From an uncultured Bacteroides sp. (GTDB lineage Bacteria > Bacteroidota > Bacteroidia > Bacteroidales > Bacteroidaceae): 64,000 bases of DNA. This document shows positions 19,901 to 29,100 of the stretch, piece after piece (position 1 is the stretch's first letter; each line of letters begins with the position of its first letter). Location of the stretch: the NCBI GenBank assembly GCA_900555635.1, contig USLU01000015.1, positions 36,741-100,740 on the forward strand. The letters run 5' to 3'. The notes under the pieces were generated by a model. The model did not search any database, was not told where the DNA came from, and saw nothing but the letters and a program-made list of their open reading frames with translations. Position numbers and translations under genes: made by a program.

Positions 19901-20698
19901 GTAAATGCCAAGAATGAAGTATTTATTGAAACTCTGGTACGTTATGGTAACCGCTATCAGGCTGACAAGGCGGCAGCGGTCAACTCATTGTTTGGCGGAG
20001 AGAATGTGATTGATATTGCTACTCCTGAAATCCTTCCTGCAGAGCGTTGGAGCGACCTTGACCGTTTGAATAGAGAGCGTGATTTGGTAGGAATCTATCT
20101 TTCTGCACATCCATTGGATGAATATGCTGTTGTATTGGAACATGTTTGTAATACACACATGATAGAAGTGGAAGACAAGAATGCTTTGGTAGGGCGTGAA
20201 ATTACGATGGGAGGTATTGTCACATCGGTTCGTCGTGGTATTAGCAAGAATGGTAATCCATACGGTATTGCTAAGATTGAAGATTATTCCGGTTCTGCAG
20301 AATTCCCGTTCTTTGGAAATGATTGGGTAACTTATCAAGGATATTTGGGCGAGCGTACTTTCCTTTTTATCAAGGCTAGGTGTCAACCTAAGCAATGGAG
20401 GCAGGATGAGTTGGAGGTAAAGATAACCTCGATGGAATTATTGCCCGATGTGAAAGAAAAATTGATTGAGAAAATAACGATTCTCATTCCTCTGAGTGTA
20501 CTGAATAAAGCTTTGGTTACTGAGTTGGCTGAGTTGACAAAAGAACGTCCTGGTACTACAGAATTATATTTTAAGGTGACCGATCCGGAAAGTAAAATGA
20601 CTGTGGATTTGGTTTCACGTCCCATAAAGCTTTCTGTAGGACGTGAACTTATTACCTATTTAAAAGAACGTCCAGACCTTGAGTTTCGGATAAATTAA
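16904..20698 (+). CDS. dnaE: DNA polymerase III subunit alpha
   Basis: A 1264-residue replicative polymerase of the DnaE1 class. The PHP domain opens at residue 5 ('HLHVHTQYSLLDG'). The palm domain has 'GPGRGSAAGS' near residue 460 and the catalytic acidic motif 'PDIDIDFDDDGR' near residues 500-511. The fingers carry 'VYQEQVM' and 'ALRKAMGKK'. A helix-hairpin-helix region and an OB-fold nucleic-acid-binding domain ('GREITMGGIVTSVRRGISKN', near residue 1100) complete the order. Longer than the E. coli protein (1160), as is common in Bacteroidetes. Confidence 0.98.
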   Translation: MQDFVHLHVHTQYSLLDGQASVSRLVDKAMKDGMKGIAVTDHGNMFGIKEFINYVSKKNGGPKGEIKDLKKRIAGIESGAIECEDKEAELADCRAKIVEAENKLFKPIVGCEMYVARRTMDKKEGKPDQSGYHLIVLAKNEKGYHNLIKLVSHAWTSGYYMRPRTDRNELEKYHEGLIVCSACIGGEVPKKVLNGQLEEAEEAVQWYKNLFGDDYYLELQRHKATVPRANHEAYPLQQKANAQLLEFAKKYNIKVICSNDVHFVDEENAEAHDRLICLSTGKDLDDPTRMLYTKQEWMKTKAEMNALFEDIPEALSNTLEILDKVEYYSIDHPPIMPTFAIPEDFGTEEEYRKKFTEKDLFDEFTQDENGNVVLDEEAAKAKIKRLGGYDKLYRIKLEADYLAKLAFDGAKKLYGDPLSDEVKERMIFELYIMKTMGFPGYFLIVQDFIAAGRSMGVSVGPGRGSAAGSAVAYCLQITKIDPIKYDLLFERFLNPDRISLPDIDIDFDDDGRGDVLRWVTNKYGQEKVAHIITYGTMATKLAIKDVARVQKLPLAESDRLAKLVPDKIPDKKLNLRNAIEYVPELQAAEASPDPLVRDTLKYAKMLEGNVRGTGVHACGTIICRDDITDWVPVSTADDKETGEKMLVTQYEGSVIEDTGLIKMDFLGLKTLSIIKEAVANIRLHRGLELDIDKISIEDPATYKLYCDGRTIGTFQFESAGMQKYLRELQPSTFEDLIAMNALYRPGPMDYIPDFIDRKHGRKPIEYDIPVMEKYLKDTYGITVYQEQVMLLSRLLADFTRGESDALRKAMGKKLRDKLDHMKPKFIAGGQKNGHDPKVLEKIWTDWEKFASYAFNKSHATCYSWVAYQTAFLKANYPAEYMAAVMSRSLSNITDITKLMDECKAMGINTLGPDVNESNLKFTVNNEGNIRFGLGAVKGVGESAVQSIMEEREKNGPYKGIFDFVQRVNLNACNKKNLECLALAGGFDSFPELKREQYFAVNAKNEVFIETLVRYGNRYQADKAAAVNSLFGGENVIDIATPEILPAERWSDLDRLNRERDLVGIYLSAHPLDEYAVVLEHVCNTHMIEVEDKNALVGREITMGGIVTSVRRGISKNGNPYGIAKIEDYSGSAEFPFFGNDWVTYQGYLGERTFLFIKARCQPKQWRQDELEVKITSMELLPDVKEKLIEKITILIPLSVLNKALVTELAELTKERPGTTELYFKVTDPESKMTVDLVSRPIKLSVGRELITYLKERPDLEFRIN

Positions 20699-20749
20699 TT
20701 ATCTTTGCTTCATTAATAATTAAACATTAAATAATTAATCATTAAAGAA

Positions 20750-21064
20750 ATGGCTTTAGAAATTACTGACAACAATTATCAGGAACTTTTAGCAGAAGGT
20801 AAACCTGTTGTTATGGACTTTTGGGCACCTTGGTGCGGACCTTGTAAAATGGTAGGTCCTATTATCGATGAACTGGCAACTGAATTCGAAGGTCAAGTTA
20901 TCATCGGTAAGTGTGATGTAGACGAAAATGGAGATGTCGCTGCAGAATATGGTATTCGTAATATTCCAACCGTATTGTTCTTTAAAGATGGAAAATTGGT
21001 GGATAAGCAGGTCGGCTCTGCTCCGAAGTCAACATTTGCAGACAAGATAAAAGCACTATTATAA
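20750..21064 (+). CDS. trxA: Thioredoxin
   Basis: A 104-residue cytoplasmic thioredoxin with the active site 'FWAPWCGPCKM' (residues about 25-35), the cis-proline loop 'RNIPTVLFFKDG', and the usual length. It reduces protein disulfides using thioredoxin reductase. It follows dnaE after 51 bp of AT-rich sequence that includes a -7-like TATCTTTG at 20700-20707, so it may have its own promoter. Confidence 0.97.
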   Translation: MALEITDNNYQELLAEGKPVVMDFWAPWCGPCKMVGPIIDELATEFEGQVIIGKCDVDENGDVAAEYGIRNIPTVLFFKDGKLVDKQVGSAPKSTFADKIKALL

Positions 21065-21078
21065 TATACTATTTTGCG

Positions 21079-21156
21079 ATTTACGATTTACTATTTAGTT
21101 GCGCAGTGATTCTGAAAGGTTAAATAGTAGTAATTCGTAAATTGTAAATCGTAAAT
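21079..21156. repeat. AT-rich intergenic inverted repeat
   Basis: Between trxA and the next gene, ATTTACGATTTACTATTTA (21079-21097) is mirrored by a right arm at 21121-21156 that begins TAAATAGTA and ends GTAAATCGTAAAT. The right arm carries an internal near-duplication (CGTAAATTGTAAATCGTAAA). Similar AT-rich octamer repeats occur at other gene borders in this window (42822-42842, 43683-43760). It may act as an intergenic hairpin or be a slippage-prone spacer. Confidence 0.6.
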
Positions 21157-21181
21157 GAATTAACCCTTAAAACATAAAGAT

Positions 21182-21514
21182 ATGGGACTGGAAGACGATT
21201 TTTTGCAGAGTGACATCGATGATGAAAAGACCATCGAGTACATCAGGAATTATTTGCCGCAAGAGTTGAAAGAGAAATTCTCTGACGACGAGTTCTACTA
21301 TTTTCTCGATTTGATTGATGAGTATTATTCTCAAAGTGGCATCCTTGATAATAAGCCCGATGAGAATGGATACATTGAGATTGATCTTGGAGAAATCGTT
21401 GATTATATCGTCAAAGAAGCCCATAAAGACGAAATGGGTGAGTATGACCCGGAAGAAATTCTTTTCATCGTACAGGGTGAAATGGAATATACGGAGTCGC
21501 TGGACGAAGAATAG
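21182..21514 (+). CDS. Small acidic protein of unknown function
   Basis: A 110-residue strongly acidic protein (MGLEDDFLQSDIDDEKTIEY...) with no signal peptide or membrane segment. It looks helical, with 'YIRNYLPQELKEKFSDDEFY' and 'EIDLGEIVDYIVKEAHKDEM'. It looks like a conserved Bacteroidales protein, but I do not recognise a function. It follows trxA after a repeat-bearing gap and is closed by the terminator at 21547. Confidence 0.85.
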   Translation: MGLEDDFLQSDIDDEKTIEYIRNYLPQELKEKFSDDEFYYFLDLIDEYYSQSGILDNKPDENGYIEIDLGEIVDYIVKEAHKDEMGEYDPEEILFIVQGEMEYTESLDEE

Positions 21515-21546
21515 TCTATTCTTAATAAAGTCCACATGATTTAGAG

Positions 21547-21586
21547 AATCCGATTAGCTTGCTTAGGCTTGTTAATCGGATTTTTA
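21547..21586 (+). terminator. Rho-independent terminator
   Basis: AATCCGATTA (21547-21556) pairs perfectly with TAATCGGATT (21573-21582) across a 16-base loop, followed by TTTTATTTATT. It closes the dnaE/trxA/small-protein unit and separates it from the PUL 2 regulator. Confidence 0.85.
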
Positions 21587-21693
21587 TTTATTAAAAACAT
21601 TTATGTAGTCTGTTTCAAAATTAAAGCTATATTTGCAATATTCTATTATCGACTATTTAACAGATTATAAATTAATAATTTAGAGCAGAGCAC

Positions 21694-23337
21694 ATGTTTA
21701 AGATGAATTACTCTTATTGGCAGTATGGAGTATTGTTGTTGTTCTTATTATCCTTTCATTCTTCAGCCTTTTCAAAACAAGCGGATTCAATAAACTATTA
21801 TTTCCGGAAATTAGACAAGGAATTATTGAATAAAAAGGAATTCGAAAATCGGAAGCAACAAAATATTCAAAAATTGAATGGGGAACTAGCTAAGACAAAA
21901 AGCGTTGAAAAGCAATATGATATTTATGGCTTACTTTTGAATGAATATTTGGCATACAATTATGATTCGGCGTTTGTTTGCGGAAGTAATATGATTCGGA
22001 TTGCAGAAGAATTACGTGAACCTGTAAAATTGGCGGATTCCCGCTTGGTCGTTGCTTACAGTTGTACATCAGCAGGACTATTTCTGGAGGCAAAAGATTT
22101 ACTCCAATCCATTGATTCTGCTAGCTTGGATGCGGAACGTAAAGTCGCGCTATATTCGACTTATTCCAAACTATATTTGGATATGGCTTTGGCTATACAG
22201 CATAATCCTTATAAAAGTTTTTATTTGAAAAAATCAATCTACTATAGTAATTTGATTATTAATATGAAAGGGGCGGAACATTCCCTGAGTAAACTACAGC
22301 AAATCAATATATTTAGGTGTCAGGAAAACTATGGTAAAGCGATAGAATCTACCAAACATTTTCTGGAAACAGTGAATGTGGACGATCGTAGTCGTACACT
22401 TTGTATTGGTGGTATAGGGACATTTTATTTATTGAGTGGAGATACCTTGAAGGCAACTTATTATCTGACAGAAGCAGCAATTGGGGATATTCGTAATGTA
22501 ACGAAGGAAAGTTCTGCGCTTTCAGATTTGGCGACTATTGCTTTCCGACATGGTGATATAGATCATGCTTATATGTACATTAAACAAGGTATGAATGATG
22601 CTTACTTCTTCAATGCTCGTCATCGTAAAGTGGAGGCGAGTGATATACTCCCGATAATAGAAGCCAGTCGTTTTGAAATAATGCAGAAACAACAAAGCAA
22701 ATTGTTTATTGCATTAGCGTTTGTTACATTCTTGTTTTTATGCTTTCTTGGAGCAATGGCATTTATTCTGAAACAGATGCGATTACTTAAGAGGGCAAGA
22801 AAACTTATTCAGCAGCAAAATGTGGATTTGAAGGAGGTAAACAAGCGATTGAAAGATGGAAGTAAAGTGAAAGACGAGTATATTGGATATTTCTTTAGTC
22901 TTAATTCTGCTTTTATGGATGAATTCGACAACTTCCGAAAGTTGGTAATTCGTAAACTTGCCGGTAAACAATATAATGAGTTACTACAAATAGTAAAACA
23001 AGATGATTCCCTTAGAAACAGAGAGAATAAATTTACCTCATTTGATGGCATATTCTTGAAATTATTCCCCGATTTTGTAGATCACTTCAATGCTTTATTT
23101 CCCGAAAAAGACAAAATCGTCCCCCCTTCACCCACAGTTTTAAATACAGAATTAAGGATATTCGCATTGATACGGCTGGGGGTAACGGATAGCGACCATA
23201 TTGCTAAGTTTCTTAATTATTCGGTTAATACGATTAATACTTATAAATCGAAGATAAAGAATCGGTCAATGATTCCAAATAATCTGTTTGAGCAGAAAAT
23301 AATGGAGATAGAATCTGTAAGATCGGATATTGAGTAG
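21694..23337 (+). CDS. SusR-like membrane-bound transcriptional regulator (TPR plus HTH, DUF6377 type)
   Basis: A 547-residue regulator at the head of PUL 2. It has a signal-like hydrophobic N-terminus (LLLFLLSFHSSAF), then a helical, TPR-like periplasmic region of about residues 30-325. One membrane helix follows at about 331-352 (IALAFVTFLFLCFLGAMAFI), then a basic coiled coil, a cytoplasmic domain, and a C-terminal LuxR-like helix-turn-helix ('LGVTDSDHIAKFLNYSVNTI'). This is the layout of SusR and related proteins with the DUF6377 C-terminal part, which sense sugars in the periplasm and bind DNA directly. Its place just before a Sus-like operon suggests it controls 23510-42047. An alternative start is the ATG at 21703. 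Confidence 0.85.
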   Translation: MFKMNYSYWQYGVLLLFLLSFHSSAFSKQADSINYYFRKLDKELLNKKEFENRKQQNIQKLNGELAKTKSVEKQYDIYGLLLNEYLAYNYDSAFVCGSNMIRIAEELREPVKLADSRLVVAYSCTSAGLFLEAKDLLQSIDSASLDAERKVALYSTYSKLYLDMALAIQHNPYKSFYLKKSIYYSNLIINMKGAEHSLSKLQQINIFRCQENYGKAIESTKHFLETVNVDDRSRTLCIGGIGTFYLLSGDTLKATYYLTEAAIGDIRNVTKESSALSDLATIAFRHGDIDHAYMYIKQGMNDAYFFNARHRKVEASDILPIIEASRFEIMQKQQSKLFIALAFVTFLFLCFLGAMAFILKQMRLLKRARKLIQQQNVDLKEVNKRLKDGSKVKDEYIGYFFSLNSAFMDEFDNFRKLVIRKLAGKQYNELLQIVKQDDSLRNRENKFTSFDGIFLKLFPDFVDHFNALFPEKDKIVPPSPTVLNTELRIFALIRLGVTDSDHIAKFLNYSVNTINTYKSKIKNRSMIPNNLFEQKIMEIESVRSDIE

Positions 23338-23443
23338 CAATATTAAAGTTTAAAGCCATTATATTTTTAGAATGCTATGTGTCATATTATCAGCGTGTTA
23401 ATATTTTAATCCATTATATTTTCATTATAGAAAAGCGTACTCC

Positions 23444-23475
23444 TTTGCATTTAACTATTGAGGAGATTAATTTTG
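23444..23475 (+). promoter_or_regulatory. Bacteroides-type promoter of the PUL 2 operon
   Basis: TTTG at 23444-23447, exactly 20 bp, then TAATTTTG at 23468-23475. This matches the Bacteroides consensus (TTTG, 19-21 bp, TAnnTTTG). The start point would lie near 23482, some 28 bp before the esterase ATG. The 172-bp gap between regulator and esterase also leaves room for an operator upstream. Confidence 0.72.
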
Positions 23476-23509
23476 CAATATCCAAATAACCTCTAAAAAT
23501 AAGAGTATT

Positions 23510-24433
23510 ATGAAAAGCAAAATTTGTATTCTCCTTTCATTATTGATAGCTCAATTGGCATGGGCGAATCCTTATAATGATAAAGCTATAAAGGTGGACA
23601 ACACTGTGAAAGTTTCGGCAGGTTCCATTGAAAGGTATTTATTTCGCTCAGATTATGTAGATGAGAGAAATATAGATGTTTGGTTACCGGAAGATTATTC
23701 TGGGAGTAGAAAGTATGCTGTGCTTTATATGCACGATGGTCAGATGCTCTATGATGCCAGTGGTGCTTGGAATGCGAAAGAGTGGGACGTAGATACTACG
23801 GTTGATAAGCTAATGAAAGAGGGAAAAATTAGAGATGTGATTGTAGTTGGTATTTATAATAATGGTAACAAACGTCATATAGAGTACTTTCCCCAAAAGG
23901 CAATTGATCTTATTGCTGAACCTGAACATAAAAAAGTTATTGATTTAATGCCGGGAGGTCCTTTAGCAGATAAATATCTGAAGTTTATTGTTACAGAACT
24001 GAAACCATTTATTGATGCTACTTATTCGACTAAACCGGAGCAGAAGAATACATTTATAGCTGGATCGAGTATGGGCGGATTGATTTCTATGTATGCCATC
24101 TGTGAATATCCGCAAGTTTTTGCCGGAGCCGGATGCCTCTCTACTCATTGGATTGGTACTTTCGATAATAATAAAGAAATACCTGAGGCATTTAATGCAT
24201 ATTTAAAGAAGAACCTGCCTTCTGCCCGGAATCATAAAATATACTTTGACAATGGTACTGTAGGCTTGGATGCTAATTATCCTGAATATCAAAAAATGAT
24301 AGATTCAACTGTAAGAGCGGCTGGGTATACTGATAAATCATTGATGACTTTGGAGTTTTCCGGTGATGACCATAATGAGATATGTTGGTCGCTCCGTCTT
24401 CACATACCATTGACTTTTTTACTAGAAAAGTAA
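23510..24433 (+). CDS. Secreted alpha/beta-hydrolase esterase (Fes/CE1-like)
   Basis: A 307-residue periplasmic enzyme with a signal peptide ending near residue 19 (LAWANPYND). It belongs to the putative esterase family (PF00756-type, the fold of Fes, esterase D and CE1 feruloyl/acetyl esterases). The nucleophile elbow is 'AGSSMGGLIS' (Ser near 186). 'YMHDGQMLYD' is the oxyanion region, and 'SGDDHNEICW' near the end holds the likely catalytic His. It is the first gene after the PUL 2 promoter. An ester-linked group (acyl, feruloyl or similar) on the PUL 2 glycan is a reasonable inference, not shown. Starch loci do not usually begin with such a gene. Confidence 0.82.
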   Translation: MKSKICILLSLLIAQLAWANPYNDKAIKVDNTVKVSAGSIERYLFRSDYVDERNIDVWLPEDYSGSRKYAVLYMHDGQMLYDASGAWNAKEWDVDTTVDKLMKEGKIRDVIVVGIYNNGNKRHIEYFPQKAIDLIAEPEHKKVIDLMPGGPLADKYLKFIVTELKPFIDATYSTKPEQKNTFIAGSSMGGLISMYAICEYPQVFAGAGCLSTHWIGTFDNNKEIPEAFNAYLKKNLPSARNHKIYFDNGTVGLDANYPEYQKMIDSTVRAAGYTDKSLMTLEFSGDDHNEICWSLRLHIPLTFLLEK

Positions 24434-24488
24434 ATTCTCAGCGAGAGTTTTTACGATATTCTTAATACTTAACCCTAATTTTTTATTT

Positions 24489-27449
24489 ATGAAATCATTC
24501 CATTTAAGAGTGGTATGCACTTGGTGTATACTATTGCTAAGTATTGCCTGTGTCCAAGCACAGATAATAGAAATAAAAGGCACGGTTTTCGACTCCCAAA
24601 AGGAGGTGGTACCTGGTGCAAGTGTACTAATTAAAGGTACTAGTACTGGTACTATTACCGATGCGGATGGTAAATACTCCATCAAAGTTCCCAATTCAAA
24701 AGCCATTCTCCTGTTTTCGTTTGTAGGTTATGCTCCCCAGGAGATTGTAGTAGGAAATAGAAACATAATTGATGTGATATTTCAGGACGATGCTGTTCTG
24801 TTGAAAGATGTGGTTGTTATTGGTTACGGCTCTGTGAAGAAGAAAGATTTAACCGGCTCAATTACTTCGGTCGGTGAAAAAGATCTACAGAAAGGTGAAA
24901 TTTCTCCTGACCGTATGATTATGGGCAAAGTGGCTGGTGTACAAGTAACGCCTAATGGTGGTGCTCCCGGTTCCGGTAGTCGTATCCGAATTCGTGGCGG
25001 TGCCTCATTGACTGCTAGTAATGATCCGTTGATCATAATTGATGGTATTCCTGTGGACAATTCGGGTGTAGCTGGTTCACCAAGTATATTAAGTACTATA
25101 AATCCGAACGATATCGAGTCTATGAATATTTTGAAAGATGCTTCAGCAACTGCCATCTATGGCTCAAGAGCATCTAATGGAGTTATTATCATAACTACTA
25201 AAAAAGCTTCTTACGGGCAGAAGTTCAAAGTTGACTTCACTACTCAGTTCTCAATGTCCTCCATTTCAAAAAAGATGGATTTACTTTCTGGTGATGAAAT
25301 TAGAGATATTGTGAGCAACTATCCTAGAAGTACTGATGAATTTAAAGGATTGGTAGGCAAACATAACACTGATTGGCAAGATCAGATTTATCAAAATGCT
25401 TTCGGTACGGATAATAATTTGAGTTTAACTGGTGCAGTTAAGAATATACCTTACCGTGTATCATTAGGATATTTGAATGAAGATGGTATTCTGCGAACTG
25501 GTAATATTGAACGTTTATCGGGTGCCTTGAATTTGAATCCACGTTTTTTCAACAATCATCTTAAAATTGATGCTTCTGTAAAGGGTACTCGTATTAATAA
25601 TCGATTTGCCAATACGGACGCTATCCAGACTGCTGTATCTTTTGATCCTACCCAACCGGTAAAAGCGGATGGATTCGATAAATATGACGGCTATTTCACT
25701 TGGTTGATGCCCGATGGTAACCTGAAAACACAAGCTTTAACCAATCCGATGTTATTGTTGAATACTTATGATAATTCATCAAATGTATCCAGAGTAATAG
25801 CTGCAGCTCAGATAGATTATAAGATGCACTTTCTGCCCGAATTGCGTGCTAATCTGAATGTCGGTTATGACTATTCAAAAGGTAAGGGTAAAGTATATGT
25901 TCCTGCATGGGCTCCTCAAATGGCATCCCGTGAGGGACAGAGTCAGGAGTATGGAAGTAATAAGACTAATAAATTATTTGAGTTTTATTTGAATTATGCG
26001 AAGGAATTTACGGCTATCAAGAGTTTTCTTGATGTCACTGCCGGTTATACCTATCAAGATTGGTTGACTCATTCTGATAACTATATTGACTATACGGCTA
26101 ATGGAAAAGAGTTTAAGAAACCCGACTTTCCCTATGATGAACCGCGTAATACCTTGATTTCTGTTTTTGGACGTTTGAATTATACGTTGATGAATAAATA
26201 CCTGCTGACTGCTACGATTCGTCGTGATGGTTCTTCCCGTTTCCATCCTGATAGTCGTTGGGGAATTTTTCCCTCTTTTGCATTGGCGTGGAAGATTAAG
26301 GAAGAAGGTTTTTTGAAAAATGTGGATGCTGTGAGCGAATTGAAGCTGCGTTTAGGTTATGGTCAGACGGGGCAGCAGGACATTTATCTGTATTATCCCT
26401 ACTTAGCTCGTTATGAACAAAGTTCCAATGTGGCTCAATATCAATTTGGTGACCAATTCTACTACATGTATCGTCCGGCTGCTTATGACAGGGATATTAA
26501 ATGGGAGTCAACTGAAACTTATAATGCGGGATTGGATTTCGGATTTTTGGATAATCGCATTACTGGTAGTGTGGATGTATATTTAAAGAAAACAAAAGAT
26601 CTGTTGGCTACGGTTAGTGTACCTGCCGGAAGTAATTTTAGCAATCAATTGATTACCAATATCGGTAGCCTGGAAAATAAAGGTGTTGAGTTTACTTTGA
26701 ATGCGGAAATTGTTAAGTCGAAGGATTGGAACTGGAATGCTTCTTTCAACATGGCATTTAATAAAAATGAGATTACGAAACTGACTTTGGTTGATAGTGA
26801 TGAATATGAAGGAATACCACAAGGTTGGATTTTTGGTTCTACTGGTGGGACAGTTCAAATTCACAGTGTAGGCTATAACTCTTTTTCCTATTATCTGTAC
26901 AAACAAGTTTATGATGAGAGTGGCAAACCGCTGGAAGGCGTATATGCCGATTTGAATAATGACGGTAAAATCAATAATAAAGATTTAGTTCGTTCCAAAT
27001 CATCTGAGCCTAAAATGACTTGCGGATTTAGTACAAGTGTTTCTTTCCGGAATTGGGAATTGAGCACTTCATTACGTGGAAGTTTTGGCAACTATATGTA
27101 TAACAACATGAATTCTGCTTTAGCTACTTACAGTAACATCCTGAGTCCAAGCAAAAGTATTTTGAACGCTCCCGCAAGTGTCCGTGAGTCTAACTTCTAT
27201 CTGAACCAGCCACTTTCCGATTATTATTTGGAAAACGCATCCTTCGTTAAGATGGATAATCTGAGTTTGTCTTACAACTTTGGTAGAGTATTTAATAAGA
27301 CGGTAAATATTCGTAGTACATTATCAGTGCAAAATGTATTTACTATTACTAAGTACTCAGGTCTTGATCCGGAAATAGCTGGAGGTGTGGATCGTAGCTT
27401 TTACCCACGTCCACGTACATTTACATTAGGATTTAACATCAACTATTAA
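24489..27449 (+). CDS. SusC-family TonB-dependent outer-membrane transporter (PUL 2)
   Basis: A 986-residue SusC-type transporter. It has a signal peptide (ending near ACVQA), a carboxypeptidase-regulatory-like domain ('GTVFDSQKEVVPGASVLIKG'), and a TonB-box-like segment (LLKDVVVIGYGSVKKKDLTG). The plug contains 'GVQVTPNGGAPGSGSRIRIR', and the barrel ends 'PRPRTFTLGFNINY'. It imports the glycan, probably malto-oligosaccharide-like given the GH13 downstream, together with the SusD protein encoded 13 bp later. Confidence 0.96.
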   Translation: MKSFHLRVVCTWCILLLSIACVQAQIIEIKGTVFDSQKEVVPGASVLIKGTSTGTITDADGKYSIKVPNSKAILLFSFVGYAPQEIVVGNRNIIDVIFQDDAVLLKDVVVIGYGSVKKKDLTGSITSVGEKDLQKGEISPDRMIMGKVAGVQVTPNGGAPGSGSRIRIRGGASLTASNDPLIIIDGIPVDNSGVAGSPSILSTINPNDIESMNILKDASATAIYGSRASNGVIIITTKKASYGQKFKVDFTTQFSMSSISKKMDLLSGDEIRDIVSNYPRSTDEFKGLVGKHNTDWQDQIYQNAFGTDNNLSLTGAVKNIPYRVSLGYLNEDGILRTGNIERLSGALNLNPRFFNNHLKIDASVKGTRINNRFANTDAIQTAVSFDPTQPVKADGFDKYDGYFTWLMPDGNLKTQALTNPMLLLNTYDNSSNVSRVIAAAQIDYKMHFLPELRANLNVGYDYSKGKGKVYVPAWAPQMASREGQSQEYGSNKTNKLFEFYLNYAKEFTAIKSFLDVTAGYTYQDWLTHSDNYIDYTANGKEFKKPDFPYDEPRNTLISVFGRLNYTLMNKYLLTATIRRDGSSRFHPDSRWGIFPSFALAWKIKEEGFLKNVDAVSELKLRLGYGQTGQQDIYLYYPYLARYEQSSNVAQYQFGDQFYYMYRPAAYDRDIKWESTETYNAGLDFGFLDNRITGSVDVYLKKTKDLLATVSVPAGSNFSNQLITNIGSLENKGVEFTLNAEIVKSKDWNWNASFNMAFNKNEITKLTLVDSDEYEGIPQGWIFGSTGGTVQIHSVGYNSFSYYLYKQVYDESGKPLEGVYADLNNDGKINNKDLVRSKSSEPKMTCGFSTSVSFRNWELSTSLRGSFGNYMYNNMNSALATYSNILSPSKSILNAPASVRESNFYLNQPLSDYYLENASFVKMDNLSLSYNFGRVFNKTVNIRSTLSVQNVFTITKYSGLDPEIAGGVDRSFYPRPRTFTLGFNINY

Positions 27450-27462
27450 TTAAGAAGACGCT

Positions 27463-29070
27463 ATGAAAAGATATAAATTAAGCCGATTTATAATGCCATT
27501 GGCAATGTCATTAACAATAACTGTTGTAACCACTTCCTGTTTAGACGATTTAGATCGTTTTCCGACTAACGATATTACTTCGGAAAAAGTATACGCTACA
27601 TTTGAAGGGTACAAAGAGGTCATGGCTAAAGTATATGGGTCTTACTCACAAGTAGGTAACGATCTTGCTTCAAAAGATGATATAACGATGGGAGATGGTG
27701 CCTCTGCCGATTTCCTGAGATGCTTTTTTAATCTTCAGTGCTTAACGACGGAAGAAGCTATGTGTACTTGGACTGATAGTGGTATTCCGGATTTAAACTT
27801 TATGAATTGGTCATCCAATAATACTTTTATCTCCGGTCTTTATTACCGTGCTTTGTATCAGATTGCATTGGTTAATGAGTTTCTTCGCGAATCAACAGAA
27901 GGGAAAGTTGGCGAGCGTGGCATTACAGGGAATGAGGCGGCTGAAATCAAGTATTTCCGTGCAGAAGCCCGTTTTCTGAGAGCTTTTCAATATTGGGTAT
28001 TGATGGACGTATATGGTAATCCTCCTTTTGTAGATGAAAATACTCCTATTGGCAAAGCACTGCCTCCGCAGATAAAGCGTGCTGATCTGTTCAAATTTAT
28101 AGAATCGGAATTGACTGAAATACAGGATCAGCTAAAAGCTCCCCGTACAAATGAATATGGACGTGCCGATCAGGCGGTTTGCTGGGCATTAATGGCTCGT
28201 ATGTATTTGAATGCAGAAGTTTATACTGGAACGAAGAAGTACACGGAGGCAATTACTTACGCTTCTAAGGTAATAAGCGCTGGATATACTCTTAAACAAA
28301 ATTTCAGTGAGCTATTTATGGCAGATAATAATGTGAATAATCCAGAGGTGATTCTGTCTATTAACTATGATGGACAGCGGAACAAGAGCTATGGTGGACT
28401 GACATTTTTGATTAACGCTTCTTTCATTACGACTCGTGAAGATGTCCTGGGAATAAACTTCCAACAGTACTTTGGCATGGGTGGCTTGGGCGGTTGGTAT
28501 GGTAATCGTTCACGTAAGGAATTGCCTGCAAAGTTCGATGCAACGGATGGGCGTCGGCTGTTTTTTGGATCCAAGACCAATATAGATAATGTTAATGAGT
28601 TTACTGAAGGTTTGGCTGTAGCTAAATTTCGTAATGTGACTTCAACCGGCCAGAATGGGTCCAATTATGCGGAAGCCTTTGCTGATACGGATTTCCCATT
28701 GTTCCGTTTGGCTGAAATGTATTTGGTCTATGCGGAGGCTGTACTTCGGGGAGGAACTGGTGGCGATATGGTTTTGGCGATTCGTTACTTCAATAATCTA
28801 CGTGAGCGTGCTTTTGGTGATCAATCTGCAAACGTCGGTACTATCTCTTTGGAAGAAATTCTGGATGAAAGAGCCCGTGAACTTTATTGGGAAGGTTTCC
28901 GACGTACTGACTTGGTGCGCTACGGACTATATACTTCCGGTAGCTATGTCTGGCAATGGAAAGGTGGAACAAAGAATGGTGTTGGTGTAAGTGACGATTT
29001 GAACCTGTTCCCGTTACCGGCAACTGACGTGATGGCCAATCCTAACTTGAAACAGAATACAGGTTATTAA
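27463..29070 (+). CDS. SusD-family glycan-binding lipoprotein (PUL 2)
   Basis: A 535-residue SusD protein. The lipoprotein cysteine is near residue 26 (VVTTSCLDDLDRFP), followed by the usual 'PTNDITSEKVY'. Helical repeats include 'EARFLRAFQYWVLMDVYGNPP'-type residues, and the C-terminal SusD motif is 'FPLFRLAEMYLVYAEAVLRGG' with 'DERARELYWEGFRRTDLVRYG'. The 'GYKEVMAKVYGSYSQVGND' region and overall form resemble starch-type SusD. It acts with the SusC encoded immediately upstream. Confidence 0.96.
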   Translation: MKRYKLSRFIMPLAMSLTITVVTTSCLDDLDRFPTNDITSEKVYATFEGYKEVMAKVYGSYSQVGNDLASKDDITMGDGASADFLRCFFNLQCLTTEEAMCTWTDSGIPDLNFMNWSSNNTFISGLYYRALYQIALVNEFLRESTEGKVGERGITGNEAAEIKYFRAEARFLRAFQYWVLMDVYGNPPFVDENTPIGKALPPQIKRADLFKFIESELTEIQDQLKAPRTNEYGRADQAVCWALMARMYLNAEVYTGTKKYTEAITYASKVISAGYTLKQNFSELFMADNNVNNPEVILSINYDGQRNKSYGGLTFLINASFITTREDVLGINFQQYFGMGGLGGWYGNRSRKELPAKFDATDGRRLFFGSKTNIDNVNEFTEGLAVAKFRNVTSTGQNGSNYAEAFADTDFPLFRLAEMYLVYAEAVLRGGTGGDMVLAIRYFNNLRERAFGDQSANVGTISLEEILDERARELYWEGFRRTDLVRYGLYTSGSYVWQWKGGTKNGVGVSDDLNLFPLPATDVMANPNLKQNTGY

Positions 29071-29100
29071 TCGATTATAAACGACTTAATCAGAATATAT

